This document shows, piece after piece, positions 29,472-37,825 of a DNA stretch of 64,000 nt (positions within the stretch are counted from its first letter, which is position 1; each line of letters starts with the position of its first letter). The notes under the pieces are model-generated. The model did not search any database, was not told where the DNA came from, and saw only the letters and a list, made by a program, of their open reading frames with translations. The position numbers were made by a program, and so were the translations under genes. The DNA comes from a gamma proteobacterium L18. GTDB taxonomy: Bacteria; Pseudomonadota; Gammaproteobacteria; Pseudomonadales; Pseudomonadaceae. Location: assembly GCA_000497835.1 (NCBI GenBank), contig KI547170.1:1-64000 (forward strand), read 5' to 3'.

Positions 29472-32400
29472 ATGTCTGACGCCTTGTGGGCCGCTCGCCA
29501 GGGCGACGCCCTGATGCATTCGTCGATGATGGCGGACATCCTCGGTGGGGTGCTGGAGGTGGCGGCCTACGCTGCCATCGGTGCGTTGGCGACGGCTGCG
29601 GTGGTGGCCGCCACCGGTATCACGGTTGCCACCGGCGGCCTGGGTGCCTGTGTGTTCGGCGCGGTCATGGGGGTGGCCGTGGGCATGGGCATGAGTGCCA
29701 CCGGGCTCGACAAGGGGCTGACGAATCTATGTGATGGCATCTCCAACGCCCTGTTTCCGCCGGTCGTTGCTGCCAACATCCTCACCGGGTCCGGCAATGT
29801 GTTCATCAATGGCAAGCCGGCTGCCCGGGCCGCCGGCAAGCTGGGCAGCCCCGCCGAGGCTGCCGGTACGGATACCGCTGCACCCCAGCCCGAGGCAGGC
29901 AGCTTCCTGGACATGGCCAAGGGCTTTTTCTCACAACTGTGGCAGCCCACGGTGGCCATGGCTTCGCCCCTGGCCGTGCCCTGTCCGGACGATATGGTCA
30001 TCTGCAGCAAACACCCACCCGGTGCGCCGCAGTTCCTCGCCGAAGGTTCGAGCAAGGTCAGCATCAATGGGCAGCCGGCGGTACGCAGTGGTGATCGCAG
30101 CACCTGCGAAGCCACGGTCGTCAGCAGCGGCCTGATTTCCTCCAACGTGCGCATCGGCGGTGGCTCAGTGGTGGTGCGCGACATCCGCAGCGGCAAAACG
30201 CCCGGCGTAGGCCTGGCGATCAGCGTGCTGCTGGCATTGCGCGGCGGCAAGGGCAAGTTTTTCAGCCGCCTGCCGTGCATGGCCCTGGGGATGGTGCGCG
30301 GGTTTGTCGTCGATCAGGCCATTGGTGCGGCGGCCAACGCCATCATCGGCTCGCCCCATCCGGTGCATGCGGCCACGGGCGCCAAAGTGCTCAACGGCGA
30401 TGACGATACCGATTTCGTCCTGCCAGGCATCATGCCGTTGGCATGGCGACGCTTCTACAGCAGTGCCGACTTACGCCGGGACGGCCTGTTTGGCGCGGGC
30501 TGGAGCGTCGAGTTCGAGGTGCAAGTCGACGTGCTGGCGCATCCCGAGGGTGGCGATCAGCTGATCTACACCGATGAACAGGGCCGGCGCATCGAGATGG
30601 GCTCGATCCCCCTTGGCAGTGCGGTGTTCAGCGCCGGCGAGGGCCTGAGCGTACGCCGGCATACAAGCGGTCAATTGCTGATCGAAAGCGTGGATGGCCT
30701 GTACCGTTTGTTCGAGCCCGTCAGCCCTTCCTTGCTGCGACTTTCGCAACTGGGCGACCGTAACGACAACCGCCTGTACATGACCTACGACGACCTTGGC
30801 CGGTTGGCGCGTATCCACGATGATCGTGAAGTGGTGCAGGCCGAACTGCTCTACGACGCGCAATGGCCGCGCCGCGTGGCGGCCGTGGATCGCGTCTGGC
30901 CAGACCACAGCCGCGAGCGTTTGGCATCGTACCGTTACGATCACGCTGGCGACCTGGCGGCAGTCATCGATGCCGAGGACCGTCAGGTACGCCACTTCGC
31001 CTACGACGGCGGCCGGCGCATGGTCGAGCACCAACTGCCCACCGGCTTGCGCAGCTTCTATGAATGGGCGCATTTCGCCGACGGCGACTGGCGTGTGACG
31101 CGCAGCTGGACCGATGACGGTGAGCACTACCAGTTCGACTACGACCTGGACCTGGGCCTGACCGTCATCACCGATGGGCTGGGCCGCCGCAGCACACGCC
31201 AGTGGAACCCGCAGTTCCAGATCATTCGTTCCACGGACAACCTCGGGCAGGCATGGCACTTTGACTGGAGCGACGAACGCCAACTGCTGGGCGCCGTCGA
31301 CCCCAAGGGCGGGCAGTGGAGCTTCGCCTATGACGAATCCGGCAACCTTGCCGCTTCCACCGATGCCCTGGGGCAAACCCAGAGCACCACGTGGCTGGAC
31401 ATCTGGTCGTTGCCGCTGGCCGAAACGGACGCGGCGGGCAACAGCTGGCGCTACCGCTACGATCCACGTGGCAACCTGATCGAAGAAATCGACCCCTTGG
31501 GCCATGCCACTCGCTACCGCCATGATCGTCATGGGCAGGTGGTGGAAATCATCGATGCAACCGGCAAGTCCAAGAAGCTGCGCTGGAACGATGCCGGGCA
31601 GATCATCCAGCACGTGGACTGCTCGGGCTACCCCACGGAGTTTTCCTACGATAGGCGTGGGCATCTGGACGCTGTCACCGACGCCCTGGGCGAAAGCTCC
31701 CTGTACCACCACGATGCCTTGGGTCGCCTCATCCGCAGCGAATTGCCTGACGGGCGCAGCGAACACTTCCTGCGTGATGCCAGCGGCCAGTTGCTCGCCT
31801 ACACCGACCCTGCTGGCCACACCACCCGTTACCAACGAGACAGTCGAGGCCAGGTACGCCAACGCCTGGATCCTCTCAATCGCCGGGTGCAATTCAGCTA
31901 CGACGCTTACGGCCGCCTGCAGGCGCTGACCAACGAAAACGGCGAGAGCTACCGTTTCACCTGGGACGACGGTGACCGCTTGATCGAACAGCAGGACCTG
32001 GACGGCAGCGCCCGCCGTTACGGTTACGATGCGATGAACAGCGTCGTTGCCGTGCAGTATTGCCCGGCTTCGCACGGCACGGGCCTGACGCTGGTTCAAG
32101 AGGCTGCGCCTGTATTTCATTGGCTGCAGCGTGACGCCATCGGCCAACTGCGCGCCAAACTCACCGACGATGGCCGCACCGCCTACGCCTACGACCCTGT
32201 CGGCCAACTCACCGAGATTGGCTTCACCGGTTGGGACGGCAGCGAACAGACCTTGAGCTTCGCCTATGACGCCCTAGGCCAGTTGCTGGAAGACACCAGC
32301 GCCGCCGGCACCTTGCAGCATCACTACGACGAACTCGGCAACCTCATCCAGACCCAGCTGCCGGACGGCCGCTGGCTCAACCGCCTGTACTACGGCAGCG

Positions 32401-33860
32401 GCCACCTGCACCAGCTCAACCTCGACGGTCGCGTGATCAGCGACTTCGAGCGCGACCGCCTGCACCGCGAAGTGCTGCGCACCCAAGGCCAACTCGACAC
32501 CCGCAGCGACTACGATCGCAGCGGCCGTTTGCTCAGCCGCAAACGCCGGGTAAGCAACCTGCCGGCCGTGCTGCCGGCACCGGTACAGAAGCGCTACGAA
32601 TATGACCCCAGCGACAACCTGATCGGCCGTTTCGACCAGCAAAACGATGAGCGCCGCCAAGACCTGCTGCACTACGACGCCACTGGCCGAATCATGGCCG
32701 CCCAATCCGGCGCCCGCACCGAAACCTTCGCCTACGACGCGGCCGCCAACCTCCTCGACGGCCCGGCCGTGGGGGCTGGACTGGTGGTGCACAACAAGCT
32801 GCTGACCTATCAGGACAGACGCTACCGCTACGATGGCTTCGGCCGGCTGATCGAGAAGCGCAAGGGCAGCCATGTGGTACAGCAGTTCAGCTATGACGCT
32901 GAGCATCGGATCAAAGAGATTCGGACCCAGGATGGGCACCGCGAGACTGTTTTGCGCATGACGTACGATCCGCTGGGTCGGCGGATTGGCAAAAGCGAGC
33001 ATGACGCCAAGGGCTTTCCGCTGGGTGAGGCGCGGTTTGATTGGGATGGCTTGCGGCTGCTGCAGGAGCATCGCCACGGCCACAGCAGCCTCTATCTCTA
33101 CTCCAGCGAAGGCAGTTACGACCCGCTCGCGCGGGTCGACGGCATTGGGCCCGAGGCGCGGATTCGCTATTACCACAACGACCTGAACGGGCTGCCTGAA
33201 CAACTGACCGAAGCGGACGGCCATACCGTGTGGCGGGCCAAGTATCAGGTGTGGGGCAACACGGTCGAGGAGGTGCGGGAGCCGTACTACATTGAAGAGC
33301 AAAACCTGCGGTTTCAGGGACAGTACCTGGACCGGGAGACGGGGCTGCACTACAACACGTTTCGGTTTTATGATCCGGATGTGGGGCGGTTTGTTTCGCC
33401 GGATCCGATTGGGTTGTTGGGTGGCAATAATTTATATCGGTACGCCCCCAATCCAATTGAATGGCTAGACCCTCTTGGACTTAGTTGCAACACAGATGCG
33501 AAGAAACTAGCCTCTAATCTTGGTGCGAAACCGATGGGCGGCGGCCAGTACGACGCCCATCATATTGTCATGTCTAACTCAAAAGATCATCGTATGATAG
33601 CTTTGAGAGCTCAGATGGAAGATCTTAAAATAGACATAAATGACAAGAGAAATGGCATATGGCTTCCGAATACACATGCTGACCGGGCACCGGGGAGCCT
33701 TGAGACCTTACATAAGGGGCAAGGCGTACATGGCATTTCTTACAAGCAACATGTATTTGATACTCTGTCCGGGAAAACCACTAAAAAAGATTTTTTGAGT
33801 GCTCTTAGTGCTCTGAAGTCAGAACTTAGTACAGGCAAAACTTTTCCACTAAGGAGGTAG
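29472..33860 (+). CDS. prePAAR/PAAR-Rhs effector with C-terminal AHH-type nuclease domain
   Basis: 1462-residue T6SS effector. Residues 7-16 read AARQGDALMH, matching the prePAAR motif AARxxDxxxH. Hydrophobic Ala/Gly-rich segments (about 22-85) form the membrane-translocation region. PAAR sequence lies at about 175-245. YD/Rhs repeats run from about 300 to 1290 and end in the core closure around DPDVGRFVSPDPIGLLGG and the DPLGL motif. The variable toxin begins after DPLGL (about residue 1338, base 33483). It is 125 residues long, carries AHH at 1362-1364 and RNGIWLP, and fits the AHH branch of the HNH/endonuclease VII superfamily, so it is predicted to cut nucleic acid. The toxin DNA is visibly AT-richer than the Rhs core. 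Confidence 0.93.
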   Translation: MSDALWAARQGDALMHSSMMADILGGVLEVAAYAAIGALATAAVVAATGITVATGGLGACVFGAVMGVAVGMGMSATGLDKGLTNLCDGISNALFPPVVAANILTGSGNVFINGKPAARAAGKLGSPAEAAGTDTAAPQPEAGSFLDMAKGFFSQLWQPTVAMASPLAVPCPDDMVICSKHPPGAPQFLAEGSSKVSINGQPAVRSGDRSTCEATVVSSGLISSNVRIGGGSVVVRDIRSGKTPGVGLAISVLLALRGGKGKFFSRLPCMALGMVRGFVVDQAIGAAANAIIGSPHPVHAATGAKVLNGDDDTDFVLPGIMPLAWRRFYSSADLRRDGLFGAGWSVEFEVQVDVLAHPEGGDQLIYTDEQGRRIEMGSIPLGSAVFSAGEGLSVRRHTSGQLLIESVDGLYRLFEPVSPSLLRLSQLGDRNDNRLYMTYDDLGRLARIHDDREVVQAELLYDAQWPRRVAAVDRVWPDHSRERLASYRYDHAGDLAAVIDAEDRQVRHFAYDGGRRMVEHQLPTGLRSFYEWAHFADGDWRVTRSWTDDGEHYQFDYDLDLGLTVITDGLGRRSTRQWNPQFQIIRSTDNLGQAWHFDWSDERQLLGAVDPKGGQWSFAYDESGNLAASTDALGQTQSTTWLDIWSLPLAETDAAGNSWRYRYDPRGNLIEEIDPLGHATRYRHDRHGQVVEIIDATGKSKKLRWNDAGQIIQHVDCSGYPTEFSYDRRGHLDAVTDALGESSLYHHDALGRLIRSELPDGRSEHFLRDASGQLLAYTDPAGHTTRYQRDSRGQVRQRLDPLNRRVQFSYDAYGRLQALTNENGESYRFTWDDGDRLIEQQDLDGSARRYGYDAMNSVVAVQYCPASHGTGLTLVQEAAPVFHWLQRDAIGQLRAKLTDDGRTAYAYDPVGQLTEIGFTGWDGSEQTLSFAYDALGQLLEDTSAAGTLQHHYDELGNLIQTQLPDGRWLNRLYYGSGHLHQLNLDGRVISDFERDRLHREVLRTQGQLDTRSDYDRSGRLLSRKRRVSNLPAVLPAPVQKRYEYDPSDNLIGRFDQQNDERRQDLLHYDATGRIMAAQSGARTETFAYDAAANLLDGPAVGAGLVVHNKLLTYQDRRYRYDGFGRLIEKRKGSHVVQQFSYDAEHRIKEIRTQDGHRETVLRMTYDPLGRRIGKSEHDAKGFPLGEARFDWDGLRLLQEHRHGHSSLYLYSSEGSYDPLARVDGIGPEARIRYYHNDLNGLPEQLTEADGHTVWRAKYQVWGNTVEEVREPYYIEEQNLRFQGQYLDRETGLHYNTFRFYDPDVGRFVSPDPIGLLGGNNLYRYAPNPIEWLDPLGLSCNTDAKKLASNLGAKPMGGGQYDAHHIVMSNSKDHRMIALRAQMEDLKIDINDKRNGIWLPNTHADRAPGSLETLHKGQGVHGISYKQHVFDTLSGKTTKKDFLSALSALKSELSTGKTFPLRR

Positions 33861-33862
33861 GT

Positions 33863-34462
33863 GTGAACGAATCGATATTGGAGTTCGAAGTCAAGCGCAT
33901 GTTGGAAAGGATGGAGGATGAAAACTTCACTTCGCGCATGGTTTCAAATTTTGAGTCATTATCTTTTGATGAAGAATTTTGGTCGCGGGGGCCAGCTTAC
34001 GTCCTGCTTCCGTACGGGTTGGAATTAACGGGCTACCCACCTGCCAAAAAGTTTTCTAAACGCCTAAAGGGCGATAAAAATCTACACCACTATAAGGTCT
34101 CGGGTGGCAATGTTGTCAGCGCCGTTTCTCTAAATGAAAAAGGCTGTGTCGTTGATGTGGAAGTTTTTTTTCAAGAGTCTGAGAAGTGTTTTTCTATTCG
34201 ATTTGACAACGATCATCTTCCAGTCAGTTCGACTGAGCTGTACACGCTTGAGGGTAAGGTCGACTTCGCCATCAGGGTGGATATAGATGGTGACTATTGG
34301 GCGTACAAGTATTTTTATGAGGGCGGAAAGGTAGTTAAGATGCTAGCCAATGCATCCAATAGCCCGCCGAACATTGAGATATACGTAGAGTACGAAATTG
34401 AGAAATTGTCAGGTCTTTATTTTTTGAAAGACGCTCGTAAGGTTTACTTGTACGGAGGGTAG
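33863..34462 (+). CDS. Putative immunity protein for the Rhs AHH toxin
   Basis: 199-residue acidic cytoplasmic protein with no signal peptide and no recognised domain. It starts with GTG 2 bases after the Rhs stop codon, with an excellent AAGGAGGT site (33851-33858) lying inside the end of the Rhs gene. The spacing and low GC match the toxin tail, as expected for a toxin-immunity unit exchanged together. The function is inferred from position only. Confidence 0.75.
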   Translation: MNESILEFEVKRMLERMEDENFTSRMVSNFESLSFDEEFWSRGPAYVLLPYGLELTGYPPAKKFSKRLKGDKNLHHYKVSGGNVVSAVSLNEKGCVVDVEVFFQESEKCFSIRFDNDHLPVSSTELYTLEGKVDFAIRVDIDGDYWAYKYFYEGGKVVKMLANASNSPPNIEIYVEYEIEKLSGLYFLKDARKVYLYGG

Positions 34463-34514
34463 GGTAGCTTTTCTACTACGAAGGGGGGGCATCAGGTCAA
34501 CAGGCTTTGTGTAA

Positions 34515-34861
34515 CCCTTCGATTATCCTCGCCCGCAACAATACCATACTGCGCACGCGAAAGAGAACAGCCTGCGTAAGGATATTGAAATCATGGTGTT
34601 GGTGTTGGTGTTGGTGTTGGTGTTGGTGCTGATGGTGCGGAGAATGGTGTGTTTCTTCCGAATCGACACAATATGGATAATAGTGCGCCGGGTATATTGC
34701 ATAACGGAAGGCACCCCAATTCTTATGTGGTCGCTGTCAATGATATTATCATTGCCGCGGATGGGGCCGGGGGGCAAGCTGTGTTGAAATCACTCGGCGG
34801 TATTCGAGAACAGCTACTTTTCAGCGGCAGAAATGCGAAATGGTCCGACCTTTTTACTTGA
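34515..34861 (+). pseudogene. Orphan, frameshifted AHH-type Rhs toxin tail
   Basis: Reading 34595-34861 gives GVGVGV..ADGAENGVFLPN, then RHNMDNSAPGILHNGRHPNS and an end WSDLFT-stop. NGVFLP followed by RH/NS residues is the C-terminal signature of AHH nucleases found behind Rhs proteins. Upstream, frame 34515-34594 reads ENSLRKDIEIM and joins the tail only if one G is restored near 34595. No Rhs core and no start codon with a ribosome site precede it. It is best explained as a displaced former Rhs C-terminus. It ends 7 bases before the next gene, the normal toxin-to-immunity distance. Confidence 0.7.
34595..34630 (+). repeat. GGTGTT hexanucleotide tandem repeat
   Basis: Five exact GGTGTT units and one GGTGCT. 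In the orphan toxin frame they encode Gly-Val repeats. The tract lies exactly at the frame break of the toxin remnant. Slippage in such a tract changes length by whole codon pairs, so the frame break itself needs a separate 1-base event. Confidence 0.9.
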
Positions 34862-34868
34862 GGTTTTG

Positions 34869-35408
34869 ATGAGTAAATTTTACGTGCTTGTGCAGGATGA
34901 CAAGTTTAAATCGCTTTTGGATTCCCCGAACTCTCTCGGACTTTATGACTTATCTGTTGCCCTTGCGTATGGTGAGGCGGCTGTAGATGAGGAGGCCGGG
35001 GTCTACGATCTGGTTTACAATACCGAGCACAAGAGAGGGAAATCTCCATCTGATGTTTTTACGTATTTTCGTCCTGTTATTATTTTCTCTCGGAAGGTCT
35101 ATGATGGGTTGGATTACTTGAAGAAGTTTCCAGAGGTACGTATAAATAGTCCGGTAAAAAGTCATGTTGCAATATTCATTGATACTTTGTTGGTAGGGAT
35201 TTTTGATAGGCAGCGCTCTAAGTATGATGAGTGGCCTGATGGTTATGTTGTCTATGATTTGGTGTTGCGCGATATGGATGATGTTACTTGTAATATATTC
35301 AGGGTGGCGGAATCGCCAAAGGTGGTAGTGGTCTCGCAAAAATTTAAGGATGATGTGGAGTCGATGAATGTCAAAGGGTTTTCATTTCGAGAGTTGAAAA
35401 TTTCTTAA
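34869..35408 (+). CDS. Putative immunity protein of the orphan toxin tail
   Basis: 179-residue cytoplasmic protein opening MSKFYVLVQDDKFKSLL, rich in Asp and Val. It resembles in style the DUF1629-like immunity proteins that follow Rhs and contact-dependent toxins, but no motif is decisive. The ATG at 34869 has GAGG 5 bases upstream and directly follows the toxin remnant. An upstream ATG at 34833 would overlap the remnant and lacks a ribosome site. The low GC matches the neighbouring toxin/immunity DNA. It probably still protects against kin that carry the matching toxin. Confidence 0.65.
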   Translation: MSKFYVLVQDDKFKSLLDSPNSLGLYDLSVALAYGEAAVDEEAGVYDLVYNTEHKRGKSPSDVFTYFRPVIIFSRKVYDGLDYLKKFPEVRINSPVKSHVAIFIDTLLVGIFDRQRSKYDEWPDGYVVYDLVLRDMDDVTCNIFRVAESPKVVVVSQKFKDDVESMNVKGFSFRELKIS

Positions 35409-35432
35409 TGTATTTGATTCGGAATGCGAGAC

Positions 35433-36464
35433 ATGATTTTTTCTAGGATTGTAAAGCGCTGGTGTGTGCTGTGTTTCGTATGGCTGATGCTCTTGCTGCC
35501 AAGCCTTGGGTATGCCGATCAGCCAGTTAGTCAGTGTCCCTCTAATGATTTTAATCAATTCCTAACCGCCTTCTCCACCAACACAACCCTCCAAACCAAC
35601 TACCACCAACACTACATCCGCAAACTCACCCTACTCAAATCCCCCTCCGGCCCCCTGCTTCCCTACCAGCCAATGGTGGACTCCCGCGCCCTGCATTACC
35701 CCCTGATGCCTGCCGCCGAGCCATCCGTGACGTCAGTCGTCATCAGCCCGGACGGCAACTCAGCCACCTACACCGACAAACGCGGCGGGTTGGGCAACAT
35801 CAAGATCTACACGTTCCAGCACAGCAACACCTGCTGGCTGCTGTCAGGCATTGAAGACTGGTCCGTCCGGGATGCCCAACTGACCCTGCCCGACAGACCC
35901 GGCATGTCCCCCGTCGAGCAGCGCTGTGCGGCCCGAGCAGAGTTGTATGGTCAGCTTGGGAGCCCCGAACGTTATCCACTGACGACCGAGTTTTTTCAGG
36001 CGTCCATGGATTACCTTGTCTGCGCAGCCGCATCCGGGGACCCGGCGTCGAGTTATGGTGCCGCAGGCCTGGGGCTTTCGGGCATGGCGGCGTATCCGGG
36101 CTATGCCGAGACGGAGCGGCTTTTCAAGGCGGCGGCCAAGAGCATCCCGGATGCCACCTTGGCGCTGGCCACTTTCTACTGCGATGGGGGCGATACGCCG
36201 CGTGAAGGTGTATGCGTTGCGCCGCAGAAAGCGCAGGGGGTGCTGGAAGCAGCGGCAATGTCCGGAAGCGCGAGAGGGTTTCACGATCTAGCCGAGGCGC
36301 TCGGGGCGGGCGACCTGATTGCGAAGAACCCGCCACGCGCTTTGGCGTGCTACCGGGCAGCGTTGCAGGCAGGTGATGCCGAGGCCCAAGTGTCCATTGA
36401 CCGGCTGTTGTCCCGCGGTGTGAAGGACGATGCATCGGTACCCTGCCTGACAGCGAACCCGTAG
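35433..36464 (+). CDS. Exported Sel1-repeat protein, mosaic gene
   Basis: 343-residue protein with a signal peptide (hydrophobic core WCVLCFVWLMLLLPSL, likely cleavage after GYA). A middle domain of unknown type has Cys residues. The C-terminal half carries Sel1-like helical repeats (AAASGDPASSYGAAGLGLSG, then AAMSGSARGFHDLAEALGAGD). Sel1 proteins are protein-protein scaffolds, and some act as periplasmic immunity proteins for T6SS phospholipases. The first 150 bases are AT-rich like the immunity genes and the rest is GC-rich like the core, with the change near 35590. An ATG at 35424 is an alternative start. The function is unknown. Confidence 0.75.
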   Translation: MIFSRIVKRWCVLCFVWLMLLLPSLGYADQPVSQCPSNDFNQFLTAFSTNTTLQTNYHQHYIRKLTLLKSPSGPLLPYQPMVDSRALHYPLMPAAEPSVTSVVISPDGNSATYTDKRGGLGNIKIYTFQHSNTCWLLSGIEDWSVRDAQLTLPDRPGMSPVEQRCAARAELYGQLGSPERYPLTTEFFQASMDYLVCAAASGDPASSYGAAGLGLSGMAAYPGYAETERLFKAAAKSIPDATLALATFYCDGGDTPREGVCVAPQKAQGVLEAAAMSGSARGFHDLAEALGAGDLIAKNPPRALACYRAALQAGDAEAQVSIDRLLSRGVKDDASVPCLTANP

Positions 36465-36551
36465 CCGCTGCCGAAGGCTGCGCTGGCCCTATGCCTCACT
36501 GCATATCTCCAGCGCACATGGGGATCAGCGCAGCCTGTCGGCAGCGGCTAC
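36461..36551. repeat. Paired REP-like inverted elements
   Basis: Arms GTAGCCGCTGCCGAAGGCTG and, inverted, CAGCCTGTCGGCAGCGGCTAC flank about 45 bases. The left arm covers the stop codon of the Sel1 gene. A related single copy is at 41128-41150. This is a bipartite REP/BIME-type element and a likely transcript-end stabiliser. Confidence 0.7.
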
Positions 36552-36622
36552 AGGGCTGACCGTGCACCCGGCGCATGGGGTAAACTCCCCACCCCGCGAC
36601 ACGGAATTCGCCTCTCCCCATC

Positions 36623-37825
36623 ATGCCCCTATCCCTCGTCCGCCTGGCCCTGGCCACACTGCTGCTTACCATCGCCCAGGGCTGCTCACGTCCGCCGGTG
36701 GTGCTGCCCAACGACGCCTATATCTGGCAACGCCAATGGACGCCCGCGCTGGTAGCCGCCGTGCAGTCCAACACCGACATCATCAGCCACTGGCGCGTGC
36801 TGGCGGCGCAGGCCGATGCCAACGGGCAGTGGCAAACCACGGCGCCGGACTGGGCTGCGCTGGCGGCCAGCGGCAAACCGATTATCGCGGTCATACGCAT
36901 CGACGGCCAGCTCGCCAGGTTCGATGAGACCGTCCTGCTGCAACAGGTCGAAAGTACCCTGCAGACGTGGCGGGCCAGCGGCGTCCCGTTGGCCGGGATA
37001 GAAATCGACCATGACTGCGCTACTGCCCGGCTCCCAGCCTACGCTCACTGGCTGGCCAGCCTGCGCGCCACGCTGCACGGCAACGAACATCTGTCGATCA
37101 CCGCCTTGCCCACCTGGCTGAACAGCAATGCACTGGACGGCGTGCTGGCGCAGGTCGACGAAGCGGTGCTCCAGGTGCACGCCGTGCAGAACCCCAGGGT
37201 AGGGCTGTTCGACTCGCAGGCAGCACGCACCTGGCTCGACACTTTCGCCGCCCATATGCACAAACCCTGGCGCGTGGCGTTGCCCGCCTATGGCAGCCGC
37301 GTGGCCTGGGACCGTGACGGCCGCGTGATCAGCATCGAGAGCGAGCGCGCCATGCTGGTCACTGGCATGGAGTCCCACGAGCTGATGGCCGACCCGCAAA
37401 ACCTTCAGGATTTTACCCGCCAGCTTGCCGCTGACCCGCCCCAGGGCCTGGCCGGCATCGTCTGGTTTCGCCTGCCTACCGAGCAGGACGCCCGCGCCTG
37501 GAGCCCGGCGACCTGGCGCGCGGTGCTGACGCATGCGCCGATCGACCCGGTCATCTCCGCGCAACTGCGCAGCACCGATGACCCGCAGTTGTTCGATCTG
37601 GTGCTGGCCAATACCGGTGTGGGCGACGGCACGCCGCCGCCCACGATAAAAGTCTCGGGGCGTTGCGCGGCAGCGGACGCCATCAATGGTTATTACATGG
37701 AGCGCCAGGCCGATGGCCTGCTGTTCCAGGCGCGCGAACCCGGGCTGCTGCGGCCCGGCCGGCAGCGCCCTATCGGTTGGCTTCGTTGTGAACAAGGAAA
37801 GGAATCGCTGCATGTGGAATCGTAA
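36623..37825 (+). CDS. DUF3142-like lipoprotein
   Basis: 400-residue predicted lipoprotein (signal ends IAQGC, Cys 21). It has features of the DUF3142 family: IWQRQWTPALVAAV near the N terminus, IEIDHDC (acidic and His residues in a TIM-barrel-like strand) at about residues 128-134, and LSITALPTWL. A glycoside-hydrolase-like barrel is suggested but no enzyme activity is known to me. The stop codon overlaps the next gene by 14 bases, so the three genes 36623-40554 form one operon. Confidence 0.72.
   Translation: MPLSLVRLALATLLLTIAQGCSRPPVVLPNDAYIWQRQWTPALVAAVQSNTDIISHWRVLAAQADANGQWQTTAPDWAALAASGKPIIAVIRIDGQLARFDETVLLQQVESTLQTWRASGVPLAGIEIDHDCATARLPAYAHWLASLRATLHGNEHLSITALPTWLNSNALDGVLAQVDEAVLQVHAVQNPRVGLFDSQAARTWLDTFAAHMHKPWRVALPAYGSRVAWDRDGRVISIESERAMLVTGMESHELMADPQNLQDFTRQLAADPPQGLAGIVWFRLPTEQDARAWSPATWRAVLTHAPIDPVISAQLRSTDDPQLFDLVLANTGVGDGTPPPTIKVSGRCAAADAINGYYMERQADGLLFQAREPGLLRPGRQRPIGWLRCEQGKESLHVES

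Noticed and set aside
34595-34630. Possible CRISPR array
   Set aside because: Units are only 6 bases long and directly adjacent, with no spacers. It is a simple tandem repeat.
34593-34787. A small hydrophobic peptide starting MVLVLVLV
   Set aside because: It is the GGTGTT repeat read in a different frame from the toxin remnant. There is no ribosome site and the remainder has no structure.
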